From contig NZ_LMFZ01000023.1 of assembly GCF_001427305.1 (NCBI RefSeq), positions 421,017 through 485,016 on the forward strand: 64,000 nt of DNA, read 5' to 3'. The notes beneath the pieces are model-generated. The model was given only the letters and a program-made list of their open reading frames with translations. It had not been told where the DNA came from and made no database searches. The DNA is from Duganella sp. Root1480D1. Its GTDB lineage: Bacteria > Pseudomonadota > Gammaproteobacteria > Burkholderiales > Burkholderiaceae_D. This document shows, in pieces, positions 25,527 to 34,010 of the stretch. A program made the position numbers and the translations under genes. Within the stretch, counting starts at the first letter, position 1, and every line of letters begins with the position of its first letter.

Positions 25527-28112
25527 ATGAAACATCACCGACCTTGGGCTTTGCTGGCATTGGGCCTGGCGCAGGCTGCGCATTTCGCGCAGGCTGCCGA
25601 TGCCCTGAACGGCAAGAGCCTTTACCTGAACGGCCCCACGTCCGGCGGCACCAGTTGCGCCGCCTGCCACGGCGCCTCGCCGGCCAATAACGTCAACAAC
25701 GTCCTGGCGGCAGCCAATAATCCGTCAGTGATCAGCTCCGCTTTCGCCGCCAACAAGGGCGGCATGGGCTCCCTCTACAACGGCAAGTTCAGCTCGGCGG
25801 AGATCGCCGACATGGCGGCCTTCATCGGCAATCCGAACGTGACCGCGGCGCCGGCGGCGTCCGTGGCCCCTTCCACACTGTCCTTCGGCGGCGCCACCGT
25901 CGGCCAGGACAGCGGGGCGCTGGCCACCACGCTGTCCAACACCGGCTCGGCGGCGCTGAACATCGGCAGTATCGCCGTCGGCGGCAGCAATGGCGGCGAC
26001 TTCCGGGTCACAGGCGGCAGCTGCGCCTCCGGCTCATCCCTGGCGGCCGGCGCCAACTGCACCGTGCAACTGGTGTTCCATCCCACAGCCAGCGGCACCC
26101 GCAGCGGAGCGCTGACCATCAACCATAACGCCACCGGCGGCTCCAGCAGCGTGACGCTGTCCGGCACCGGCAATGCCGTGGCCCAGGCCACGCTGTCGCT
26201 GTCGGCCAGCGCGCTGGATTTTGGCGCACTGCTGACCAATGCCCCGTCGCAGCGCACCCTGACCCTGACCAACAGCGGCCAGGCGGCCCTGAACTTTTCT
26301 TCGATCAGCGTAAGCGGCGCCCAGGCCAGCTACTTCACCCTGGGCGGCAGCTGCGCGACCGGCACAGCAGTGGCGGCCGGCGCCAACTGCACCGTTGTGG
26401 TGCAAGCCTTGCCGACTGCGGCAGGTGCCTTCAGCGCCAGCCTGAATCTCGCATCGAACGCCAGCAATGCGAACGTCGCGGTCGGTCTTTCCGGCAATGC
26501 CGCTGCCCAGGCACCGGCCATCAGCGCCAACCCGAGCGCTGTTGCCTTCGGCCTGTGGACCATCGGCGCCGCGCCGCTCGCGCAGCAAGTCACGCTGAAT
26601 AACCGCGGCAATGTGGCGCTGGCCTTCAGCAGCATTGCCGTCAGCGGCGCACAGGGCATCTCGCTCGCCGGCGGCGGCGATTGCGGCAGCAGCCTGGCCG
26701 TCGGCGCGAGCTGCACGGTCCCACTGGCATTCGCTCCGGCTGCGGCAGGCACCGTGACCGGCACCTTGCTGGTACGCTCCAATGCCGCCGACCTGTCGGT
26801 AGCGGTCACCGGTTCCGGCACCACGTCGCCGGTGGCGCGTCCTGCATTGAGCAACCCTGGCCCCGTGGCCCTCGCCGATACCCAGGTGGGGCAGCAATCG
26901 GCCGCGCAACGCAATACATTCTCCAATAGCGGCACCGGAGCCTTGAAGATTGCCTCGCTGGTGCTGGGCGGCAGCAATCCGGGCGACTTTGCGCTGGCCG
27001 GCAGCTGCGCTGCCGATGCCACGCTGAGTCCAGGCGCAAGCTGCACGATTGACGCCACCTTCAAGCCAACCGCGGCCGGCGCGCGCAATGCCGACATGCT
27101 GCTGGTCACCGATGGCGGCGCCCAGTTCAGCGTGCGGTTGAACGGCAATGCCAGCGCGGTCCCGGCACCGGTGCCTGCCCTTGGCGTGAGCCCGCAAGCC
27201 TTCGACTATGGCAATGCCGCGGCAGGCGGCACGGGTTTAATCAAGCGCTTCGTGCTGTCGAATACCGGCGCCGCAGCGCTGGTGCTGAACGGCGTAAGCT
27301 TCAGCGGCCCGTTCGCTGTGGCGAGCGGCGAAAGCAACGCCTGCGGCCCCTTCCCACTGACACTGCAAGCCGGCGCTTCCTGCGAACTGCCGGTGCGCTT
27401 TAGCCCGACTGCGGCTGGCAGCGCCACCGGCAGCGCGACCCTGCAGGCAAACGGCGCAAACTGGCAGGTCGCCCTCAGCGGCCAGGGCGCGACCGATGCG
27501 GCGCCTGCCGGCGCGGCACAGAACCGTGGCGGTGGCGGTTGCTCCTCGATCAGCGGCGGTAATGACCCGATGCTGGCCGTGCTCGTGGTCCTGGCTGCAG
27601 GTGTGCTGCTGTGGCGCCGCCGCCAGGCGCAGGTGCTGGCGGCAGCGGCCGCGCTGGCAGTGGCGGGCCAGGCCATGGCGCTGGAACCGGGCCAGGCCGC
27701 GCCTGCCTTTTCGTTGAGCGGGCCAAGCGGCACGGTCAAGCTGGAACACTACCAGGGCAAGCTGGTGTACATCGATTTCTGGGCCTCGTGGTGCGGCCCA
27801 TGCCGCCAATCCTTCCCATGGATGAACGAGATGCAGGCCCGCTACGGCGGACAGGGATTGCAGGTGATCGGCATCAATGTCGATGCCAAGACCGACGATG
27901 CGCGCAACTTCCTCAACGCGACGCCAGCCAGCTTCGCGATCGCGTTCGACCCGAACGGCACGGCGCCGCGTAATTATGGCGTCAAGGGCATGCCAAGCAG
28001 CGTGCTGATTGGCCCGGACGGGAAAGTGCTGTATGAGCACAGCGGCTTCCGGCCGGCCGACCGCACCGTGCTGGAGGCGCGCATCAAGACTGCGCTGGGA
28101 GTACGTCAATGA
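25527..28112 (+). CDS. cytochrome c / choice-of-anchor D / JDVT-CTERM / TlpA-like thioredoxin fusion
   Basis: An 861-residue exported protein, start ATG 25527 after GGGAG. Order: signal peptide (1-23); c-type cytochrome domain with CAACH at 44-48; five choice-of-anchor D immunoglobulin-like repeats of about 100 residues (about 112-645), each with a paired-Cys GGSC...GA.C pattern; a JDVT-CTERM-like sorting signal (GGGGC with Cys672, hydrophobic stretch, RRR at about 698); a second hydrophobic segment ending AMA; and a TlpA/thioredoxin domain (about 720-861) with WCGPC (Cys756, Cys759). JDVT-CTERM signals normally end a protein; here 160 residues follow. The frame is continuous, with no stop or frameshift. 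MrtJ cleavage could split it into a surface cytochrome and a membrane-tethered thioredoxin. Confidence 0.85.
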   Translation: MKHHRPWALLALGLAQAAHFAQAADALNGKSLYLNGPTSGGTSCAACHGASPANNVNNVLAAANNPSVISSAFAANKGGMGSLYNGKFSSAEIADMAAFIGNPNVTAAPAASVAPSTLSFGGATVGQDSGALATTLSNTGSAALNIGSIAVGGSNGGDFRVTGGSCASGSSLAAGANCTVQLVFHPTASGTRSGALTINHNATGGSSSVTLSGTGNAVAQATLSLSASALDFGALLTNAPSQRTLTLTNSGQAALNFSSISVSGAQASYFTLGGSCATGTAVAAGANCTVVVQALPTAAGAFSASLNLASNASNANVAVGLSGNAAAQAPAISANPSAVAFGLWTIGAAPLAQQVTLNNRGNVALAFSSIAVSGAQGISLAGGGDCGSSLAVGASCTVPLAFAPAAAGTVTGTLLVRSNAADLSVAVTGSGTTSPVARPALSNPGPVALADTQVGQQSAAQRNTFSNSGTGALKIASLVLGGSNPGDFALAGSCAADATLSPGASCTIDATFKPTAAGARNADMLLVTDGGAQFSVRLNGNASAVPAPVPALGVSPQAFDYGNAAAGGTGLIKRFVLSNTGAAALVLNGVSFSGPFAVASGESNACGPFPLTLQAGASCELPVRFSPTAAGSATGSATLQANGANWQVALSGQGATDAAPAGAAQNRGGGGCSSISGGNDPMLAVLVVLAAGVLLWRRRQAQVLAAAAALAVAGQAMALEPGQAAPAFSLSGPSGTVKLEHYQGKLVYIDFWASWCGPCRQSFPWMNEMQARYGGQGLQVIGINVDAKTDDARNFLNATPASFAIAFDPNGTAPRNYGVKGMPSSVLIGPDGKVLYEHSGFRPADRTVLEARIKTALGVRQ

Positions 28113-28327
28113 GCGCGCGCCTGTTGATGCTCTGCGCCGTGCTGGCCGGCCTGTCCGGCTGCGCCCTGAAGCCGGTGCAGCCTTGGGAGAAAGGCGAACT
28201 GGCACGCACCGACATGCTGATGCAAGGCGACGGCCTGGAGACACGCTTCAATGAACATATCTACGCCAGCAAGGAAGCGGCTTCCGGCGGCAGCGCCGTG
28301 GGTGGCGGCGGCTGCGGCTGCAACTGA
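28109..28327 (+). CDS. DUF4266 lipoprotein
   Basis: A 72-residue lipoprotein: signal with lipobox LSGC (Cys near 18), then VQPWEKGELARTDM, which is diagnostic of DUF4266, and FNEHIYASKEAA. It ends in a Gly-rich tail GGGGCGCN with a CxC pair that could bind metal or be modified. It is coupled to the preceding fusion gene by ATGA. Function unknown; the family travels with thioredoxin, DUF3570 and ApbE genes, as here. Confidence 0.85.
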   Translation: MSARLLMLCAVLAGLSGCALKPVQPWEKGELARTDMLMQGDGLETRFNEHIYASKEAASGGSAVGGGGCGCN

Positions 28328-28338
28328 CAAGGATTACC

Positions 28339-29484
28339 ATGGATAACAAACCACAGAACGGCATGCCGGTCGGCCAGGCCTTGCTGGCGGCAGCGATGCT
28401 GCTGCCGGGGATGGGCAGCGTGCATGCCGAAACGCCTCCGGAACGGGGCAGTATCGGTGTCAAGTACCTTTATTACAAGGAAGACCAGCCTGGCCTGGAC
28501 CGGGTCCGCGTGCATGCTCCGGCTGTGTCGGTGCTGGCGCCGATCGCCGGCGAATGGACGGTGGCCGCCAGCGCGACGGTGGACGACGTATCGGGCGCCT
28601 CGCCGCGCTACCACACCGCGGTCTCCGGCGCTTCGCACATGGACGACTTGCGCAAGGCTGGCGATGTGACTGTCACGCGCTACCTGCCGCGCGGTACCGT
28701 CAGCGTATCGGCGGCCTATTCGACCGAGCATGACTACGTGTCACGCGCGCTGTCGCTGCAGACTTCCCTTGCCAGCGAGGACAAGAACACCACCTGGAAC
28801 TTCGGCCTTGGCGGCTCGGACGACAGCATCAATCCGGTCAACCATATCGTGCAGGATGCCGGACGCCAGACCGTCAGCGTGCTGGCGGGGGTGACGCGGG
28901 TACTGACGCCGGTCGATATCGGCCAGCTTACGCTGACCCATACGCAAGGGCATGGCTATTACTCCGACCCGTACAAGCTGGCCGACAACCGGCCCGATTC
29001 GCGGCGGCAGGACACCGCCCTGCTGCAGTGGAACCACCGTTTCGTCGAAATGCGGGCGACCAGCAGGCTCAGTTATCGCTACTACCGCGACAGCTACGGC
29101 ATCAGCGCCCATACGCTGGCTGCGGAATGGGTACAGGGACTGGGCGAGGGCTGGACAGTCACGCCTGCGGTGCGACTGTATACGCAGCGCGCGGCAGACT
29201 TCTATTTCGACCCAGTGTACGACAGCCAGCTTGGCGCGCCCTTCCCGCCCGGTTATGTGTTCGGCAGTTCGCAAGCCAGTTCCGCCGACCAGCGCCTGTC
29301 CGGCTTTGGCGCGCTCACGCTGGGCGTGAAGCTGGCGAAACAGCTCAACCGGGACTGGGCCGTCGACTTCAAGGTCGAGCGCTACGAACAGCGCGGTGCC
29401 TGGCGCCTGTTTGGCAACGGCAGCCAGGGGCTGGCGCCGATGCGGGCGGTCAGCCTGCAGCTTGGAGTGACGCGGCAGTGGTGA
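28339..29484 (+). CDS. DUF3570 outer-membrane barrel-like protein
   Basis: A 381-residue exported protein (signal about 11-30) with alternating hydrophobic strands and a C-terminal aromatic residue (GVTRQW), consistent with a beta barrel. It belongs to DUF3570. Residues 82-88 read DDVSGAS, and a second SGAS lies at 96-99; the first resembles the DxxSGAT/S acceptor of covalent FMN transfer, and the next gene is the FMN transferase ApbE. Start at 28339 follows AAGGAT. Flavin attachment is my inference. Confidence 0.8.
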   Translation: MDNKPQNGMPVGQALLAAAMLLPGMGSVHAETPPERGSIGVKYLYYKEDQPGLDRVRVHAPAVSVLAPIAGEWTVAASATVDDVSGASPRYHTAVSGASHMDDLRKAGDVTVTRYLPRGTVSVSAAYSTEHDYVSRALSLQTSLASEDKNTTWNFGLGGSDDSINPVNHIVQDAGRQTVSVLAGVTRVLTPVDIGQLTLTHTQGHGYYSDPYKLADNRPDSRRQDTALLQWNHRFVEMRATSRLSYRYYRDSYGISAHTLAAEWVQGLGEGWTVTPAVRLYTQRAADFYFDPVYDSQLGAPFPPGYVFGSSQASSADQRLSGFGALTLGVKLAKQLNRDWAVDFKVERYEQRGAWRLFGNGSQGLAPMRAVSLQLGVTRQW

Positions 29485-30368
29485 GCCCGATTTACACGAT
29501 CGACTTCCAGGCGATGGCCAGCCGCTGCGAGATCCGCCTGGCCGCCGCTTCGGGCGCCGAAGCGCGGGCGCTGGCAGATCCCGCGCTGGAGGAAGTGCGG
29601 CGGATCGAAGCCAAGTACTCGCGCTATCGCGCCGACAGCATTGTGAGCCGGATCAATGCGGCGGCCGGCATTTCCGCGGTCGACTGCGATGACGAGACCC
29701 TGGCGCTGCTGGACTATGCCGATGCCGTGTATCGCAGCAGCGGCGGACGCTTCGACATCACCTCCGGCGTGCTGCGCAAGGTGTGGGACTTCCGCATGGG
29801 TACCGCGCCTTCGCCGCGGTCGCTGGAGCGGCTGCTGCCGCTGGTGGGCTGGCCGCAGGTGCGGCGGGAAGGCGGCAGCGTGATGCTTTCGCACGCCGGC
29901 ATGGAACTGGATTTCGGTGGCTTTGGCAAAGAGTATGCGGTCGACCGCGCGGCGGAGATCCTGACCGCGCAAGGTGTGCAGCACGGCTACGTGAACCTGG
30001 GGGGCGATATGCGTTTCCTGGGGCCGCGGCCCGATGGCGGGGAATGGAGCATCGGCATCCAGCATCCGCGCGACACGCAGGCCACGGTTGCCAGCGTGCC
30101 TTTCAGCCGGGGAGCACTGGCGACCAGCGGCGATTATGAGCGCTATTTCGAGGCGGATGGGCGGCGTTATTGCCACATCCTCGATCCGCGCAATGGCATG
30201 CCGGTGTCGTATTGGCGCTCGGTGAGCGTGGTGTCGCCGATGGCCATTGCCGCCGGCAGTTGCAGTACGACGGCCATGCTGCTGGAGCGCGACGGACTGG
30301 ATTTCCTGGAGCAGTCTGGCTTGTCCTTCCTGGCTATCGACCAGGAAGGGCGAATTTTTCGGAGATGA
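29481..30368 (+). CDS. apbE: FAD:protein FMN transferase
   Basis: A 295-residue ApbE-family enzyme that transfers FMN from FAD to a Ser/Thr of an exported protein using Mg2+. Visible features: IDFQAMASRCEIRL at the N-terminus, SGGRFDITSGVL, LDFGGFGKEYAVDRA (FAD/metal region) and GDMRFLG. No clear signal peptide is present. I start at GTG 29481, which overlaps the DUF3570 stop (GTGA); GTG 29478 is equally possible. Its stop overlaps the region of the DsbD start, so translation is coupled both ways. Confidence 0.9.
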   Translation: MSPIYTIDFQAMASRCEIRLAAASGAEARALADPALEEVRRIEAKYSRYRADSIVSRINAAAGISAVDCDDETLALLDYADAVYRSSGGRFDITSGVLRKVWDFRMGTAPSPRSLERLLPLVGWPQVRREGGSVMLSHAGMELDFGGFGKEYAVDRAAEILTAQGVQHGYVNLGGDMRFLGPRPDGGEWSIGIQHPRDTQATVASVPFSRGALATSGDYERYFEADGRRYCHILDPRNGMPVSYWRSVSVVSPMAIAAGSCSTTAMLLERDGLDFLEQSGLSFLAIDQEGRIFRR

Positions 30369-30370
30369 AT

Positions 30371-32233
30371 ATGAAGTTCCTGATTCAATGGCTGGCGGCG
30401 CTGCTGCTGGCTTCTGTGATGGGCGGGCCCGCCCTGGCCGATGATTTCCTGGCGCCGGAACGGGCGTTTGACTTGCGTGCGGAATTGCGGGCGGATGGGC
30501 AGCTAGCGCTGCACTGGACGATCGCACCCGAGTATCATCTTTATCGCGATCGCATTGTCTTGCGCAGCGATGGAGCGGTGTTGCCGGTGCTCCTGCCAAG
30601 CGGGAAGCGCAAGTATGACGAGAATTTTGGCAAGGAGATGGAGACTTATGCCGGGGAGCTGGCGTTGCAGTTGCCTTGGCAAGGGCGCGCGGGCGCTTCC
30701 CTGGTTGTCGGGTACCAGGGGTGTGCGGATGCGGGCCTGTGCTATCCGCCGGTTGAGCGACGCTACAGCATCGACCCGGCGCATCCCGGCCTGCTGGTAG
30801 CGCTGCCCGACGCTTCGGCCGCACAGTCCGCGACGGCCGGCAGCGCGGCGGCGACCGGCGGCGCTTCGGCCGCGCCGGCGGTGGTGGCGGAGGATGACAC
30901 GTCGCTGGCGCAGCGCACGCTGCAAAGCGGCAGCGCGTGGCGCATCGGCGCAGCGTTCCTCGTGTTCGGGCTGCTGCTGTCGTTCACCCCTTGCGTGCTG
31001 CCGATGGTACCCATCCTGTCCTCCATCATCGTCGGCGAAGCGCAGGTGACGCGCAAGCGCGGGCTGTTGCTGGCGGCCGCGTACAGCCTGGGCATGGCCC
31101 TGGTCTATACCTCGCTTGGCGTTGCAGCGGGCCTGGCGGGCGAAGGCCTGGCCGGTGCGCTGCAGAAGCCGTGGGTCCTGGTCACCTTCGGCGCGCTGCT
31201 GGTCGCGCTGGCCCTGTCGATGTTCGACGTCTACCAGCTCCAGTTGCCAAGCGCCCTGCAGACCCGCCTGAGCAACGCAAGCGGCAATCTGTCCGGCGGC
31301 CGCCTGGCAGCAGTATTCACCATGGGGGCAGTATCGGCACTGATCGTCGGACCATGCGTGGCGGGGCCGCTGGCCGGAGCGCTGCTGTACATCAGCCAGA
31401 CCGGCAACGCCCTGGTCGGCGCCGGTGCCCTGTTCGCAATGGCCTGCGGCATGAGCGTTCCCCTGCTGCTGACCGGCTTGTCGGCTGGCAGCCTGCTGCC
31501 GCGCGCCGGCGCCTGGATGAACCACGTGAAGAAAGTCTTCGGTTTGCTGCTGATCGCCGTTGCAATCTGGATGGTCAACCCGGTGTTGCCGGTCACCGCC
31601 AGCATGGCACTGTGGGGGGCCTTTGCCATCCTGTGCGCGGCGTTCCTGCGTGTAGGAGAAGCGGTTCCGCAAGGCGCCGGTGCAGGCGCCTATGCAACGA
31701 AAGCGCTCGGCGTGCTGATGCTGCTCGGCGGCCTGTTCGAACTGGTCGGCGCGGCCAGCTCTGGACGCGATGTGCTGCAGCCGCTGGCACACCTGCGCGG
31801 CGGCGGGAACGGTGCTACTATTGCCGCCGCGGGCACGGGCCAGGCACAAAATGCCGAACCCCGCTTCACCCGCGTCCGCACTGTAGCCGACCTTGACCAG
31901 GCACTGGCCAGTGCAAGGAAACCTGTCATGCTGGACTTCTACGCCGACTGGTGCGTGTCATGCAAGGAGATGGAGCGACTCACCTTCAGCGACACGCGCG
32001 TGCAGGCAGCCATGCAGGACATGCACCTGCTGCAGGCCGACGTCACAGCCAACAGCGAGGAAGACCGCGCCCTGATGAAGCGCTTCAGCCTGTTCGGCCC
32101 GCCCGGCATCGTCATGTTCGACGCTAGCGGAAATGAAGTCCCTCAAGCGCGCATAATCGGCTACCAACCACCCGAAAAATTCCTGCGCCGCATGGAACTT
32201 GCGGCCAGCAACCCTGAAAGGACCACTCAGTGA
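30371..32233 (+). CDS. dsbD: thiol:disulfide interchange protein DsbD
   Basis: A 620-residue three-part electron carrier that moves reducing power from cytoplasmic thioredoxin to the periplasm. A signal peptide (1-22) leads to the periplasmic alpha domain (about 25-145; Cys pair in YQGCADAGLCYPP), then the eight-helix beta domain (about 195-460; SFTPCVLPM and IVGPCVAGP) and the gamma thioredoxin domain (about 490-615; WCVSC). ATG 30371 has GGAG 6 bases upstream; ATG 30365 is too close to it. In this operon its likely clients are the TlpA-like domain and the cytochrome maturation of the fusion protein. Confidence 0.95.
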   Translation: MKFLIQWLAALLLASVMGGPALADDFLAPERAFDLRAELRADGQLALHWTIAPEYHLYRDRIVLRSDGAVLPVLLPSGKRKYDENFGKEMETYAGELALQLPWQGRAGASLVVGYQGCADAGLCYPPVERRYSIDPAHPGLLVALPDASAAQSATAGSAAATGGASAAPAVVAEDDTSLAQRTLQSGSAWRIGAAFLVFGLLLSFTPCVLPMVPILSSIIVGEAQVTRKRGLLLAAAYSLGMALVYTSLGVAAGLAGEGLAGALQKPWVLVTFGALLVALALSMFDVYQLQLPSALQTRLSNASGNLSGGRLAAVFTMGAVSALIVGPCVAGPLAGALLYISQTGNALVGAGALFAMACGMSVPLLLTGLSAGSLLPRAGAWMNHVKKVFGLLLIAVAIWMVNPVLPVTASMALWGAFAILCAAFLRVGEAVPQGAGAGAYATKALGVLMLLGGLFELVGAASSGRDVLQPLAHLRGGGNGATIAAAGTGQAQNAEPRFTRVRTVADLDQALASARKPVMLDFYADWCVSCKEMERLTFSDTRVQAAMQDMHLLQADVTANSEEDRALMKRFSLFGPPGIVMFDASGNEVPQARIIGYQPPEKFLRRMELAASNPERTTQ

Positions 32234-32976
32234 AACGCACCCTCACCTCCCTGCTCTGCGCCGCCCTGTTGCCGGCAGCGGCCTTCGCCGCAGACAAGCC
32301 TGCACACTGGAGCTATGAAGGCGTCACCGGCCCGCAGAACTGGGCCAAGCTGGAACAGGACTTCAGCACCTGCACGCTGGGACACAACCAGTCGCCGATC
32401 GATATCCGCAAGACCGCCAAAGCCAAGTTGCCGCCGCTGGAATTTTCCTACAGCCCGTCGCCGCTGAAGATCCTCGACAACGGCCATACCATCCAGGTGA
32501 ACTACGCCGCAGGCAGCAGTATCACCATCGACGGCAAGCGCTACGAACTGCTGCAATTCCACTTCCACAAGCCAAGCGAAGAAAAAATCAATGGCCGCAG
32601 CTATCCAATGGTGGCCCACCTGGTGCACCGGAACGAGGAAGGCAAGCTCGCGGTGGTAGCTGTGCTGTTCCGCAAAGGCGCTGACAACCCGCTGGTGCAA
32701 ACCCTGTGGGACGCCCTGCCAAAGGAAAAAGGCGAAGCACAGGAAGTGGCCGGCGTGAACATCGATATCGGCAAACTGCTGCCAGCCGCGCAAGGCTATT
32801 ACAACTTTGCCGGATCGCTGACCACCCCGCCTTGCAGCGAGGAGGTCAACTGGTTCGTGCTGAAAACGCCGGTTGAAATGTCGGACGCGCAGTTGAAACG
32901 CTTCGCCCACATCTACAAGCACAATGCCCGTCCGACCCAGCCGCTGAACGGCCGCACCGTGCAGGAAAGCCTGTAA
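32230..32976 (+). CDS. periplasmic alpha-carbonic anhydrase
   Basis: A 248-residue alpha-class carbonic anhydrase with a signal peptide (1-20). Zinc ligands are His111 and His113 (QFHFHKPSE) and His130 (MVAHLVHR), with the 17-residue spacing seen in bacterial enzymes; SLTTPPCSEEVNW follows. It interconverts CO2 and bicarbonate in the periplasm. The start is a GTG overlapping the dsbD stop (GTGA), making it the last gene of the rightward sigma-controlled operon, an unusual companion for thiol/flavin redox genes. Confidence 0.93.
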   Translation: MKRTLTSLLCAALLPAAAFAADKPAHWSYEGVTGPQNWAKLEQDFSTCTLGHNQSPIDIRKTAKAKLPPLEFSYSPSPLKILDNGHTIQVNYAAGSSITIDGKRYELLQFHFHKPSEEKINGRSYPMVAHLVHRNEEGKLAVVAVLFRKGADNPLVQTLWDALPKEKGEAQEVAGVNIDIGKLLPAAQGYYNFAGSLTTPPCSEEVNWFVLKTPVEMSDAQLKRFAHIYKHNARPTQPLNGRTVQESL

Positions 32977-32979
32977 AGT

Positions 32980-34002
32980 TCAGCAGCGGGCCTGCGCCCG
33001 CTTGCAGCGATCGCGTCCCTGCCGCTTGGCGGCGTACATGGCCGCATCGCTGCGCCGCAGCAGGTCTTCCGCCAGTTGTGCATCGTATGGAAAGACGGCC
33101 AGCCCGATGCTGGCCGATACAAAAGCCGGCTGTTCACCTGCCAGCCGCACTGGCGCGCGCACCGCAGCCAATGCGCGCTCCAGGATTTCGTCCGCCTCAC
33201 CGACGTCGTTCAGGCCCGCCAGCAGCAGCACGAATTCGTCGCCGCCCAGCCGCGCCACGGTATCGTTGGCCCGCACCACTTGTTGCAAGCGCCCTGCCAC
33301 TTCCACCAGTACCGCATCGCCCGCCTCGTGGCCGAAGGTGTCATTCACGTTCTTGAAGCCATCCAGGTCCATCACGCAAACGGCCACCAGCTTTTCGGTG
33401 CGCGCGGCGAACGCCAGTGCCTGCTGCAGGCGGTCTTCCATCAAACGCCGGTTCGGCAGCCGCGTGAGCGGGTCCATGAAGGCCATCTTTTCGATCTCCT
33501 CCTGGCGCGTGCATTCGTCCGTGATGTCGGTGAACAGGCCGAAATAGTGCTGAACCTTGCCGTATTCGTCGCGCACGGCGCTCAGCGTCAAATGGGCCGC
33601 GAACAGCGTGCCGTCGGAGCGCTTGTCCCACACCTTGCCCTGCCACTGGCCGGTGCCCAGCAAGCCTTGCCACATGGTCTTGTAGAAATCCGCGTCCTGC
33701 CTGCCGGACTGCATGATGCGCGGGTGCTGGCCCACCAGTTCATGGCGCGCATAGCCGCTCATTGCGGCAAAGGCGCGATTGGCCTCAACGATGCGCATGT
33801 CGCGGTTGACCACCAATATACCTTCGGAAGTTGCGTCGAAGACCTTGGCCACCAGGTGTTCGCGGGCCGCGGCGCTGCGCATGCGCTGGCGCAGCAAGCG
33901 GGAAATGCCCGCCACATGGCGAAACATTAGCCATGCCGTCAGCGCTGCGGCCAACAGTGCGCCGCATATGGCGGCGAGCGAGATTTCCAGCAAGGCCGCC
34001 AT
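32980..34002 (-). CDS. membrane-anchored PAS-GGDEF diguanylate cyclase
   Basis: A 340-residue protein with one N-terminal transmembrane helix (about 5-27), a PAS domain (about 50-165, ILVVNRDMRIVEANRAFAAM) and a GGDEF domain (about 175-335) with intact RLGGDEF near 253. It should synthesise c-di-GMP. Start at 34002 has GGGG about 7 bases upstream. It ends 3 bases from the carbonic anhydrase gene (convergent) and sits 8 bases after the upstream MBL gene, so the two leftward genes may be co-transcribed. Confidence 0.87.
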   Translation of the reverse strand: MAALLEISLAAICGALLAAALTAWLMFRHVAGISRLLRQRMRSAAAREHLVAKVFDATSEGILVVNRDMRIVEANRAFAAMSGYARHELVGQHPRIMQSGRQDADFYKTMWQGLLGTGQWQGKVWDKRSDGTLFAAHLTLSAVRDEYGKVQHYFGLFTDITDECTRQEEIEKMAFMDPLTRLPNRRLMEDRLQQALAFAARTEKLVAVCVMDLDGFKNVNDTFGHEAGDAVLVEVAGRLQQVVRANDTVARLGGDEFVLLLAGLNDVGEADEILERALAAVRAPVRLAGEQPAFVSASIGLAVFPYDAQLAEDLLRRSDAAMYAAKRQGRDRCKRAQARC

Positions 34003-34010
34003 GGCATCCC

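Noticed and set aside
27520..27720. GlyGly-CTERM/rhombosortase system as an alternative for the sorting signal
   Set aside because: The partner protease carries EE-x3-R, His and HxxxN motifs of the glutamic CPBP type, not the Ser-His pair of rhombosortases, and a Cys follows the glycines as in JDVT-CTERM.
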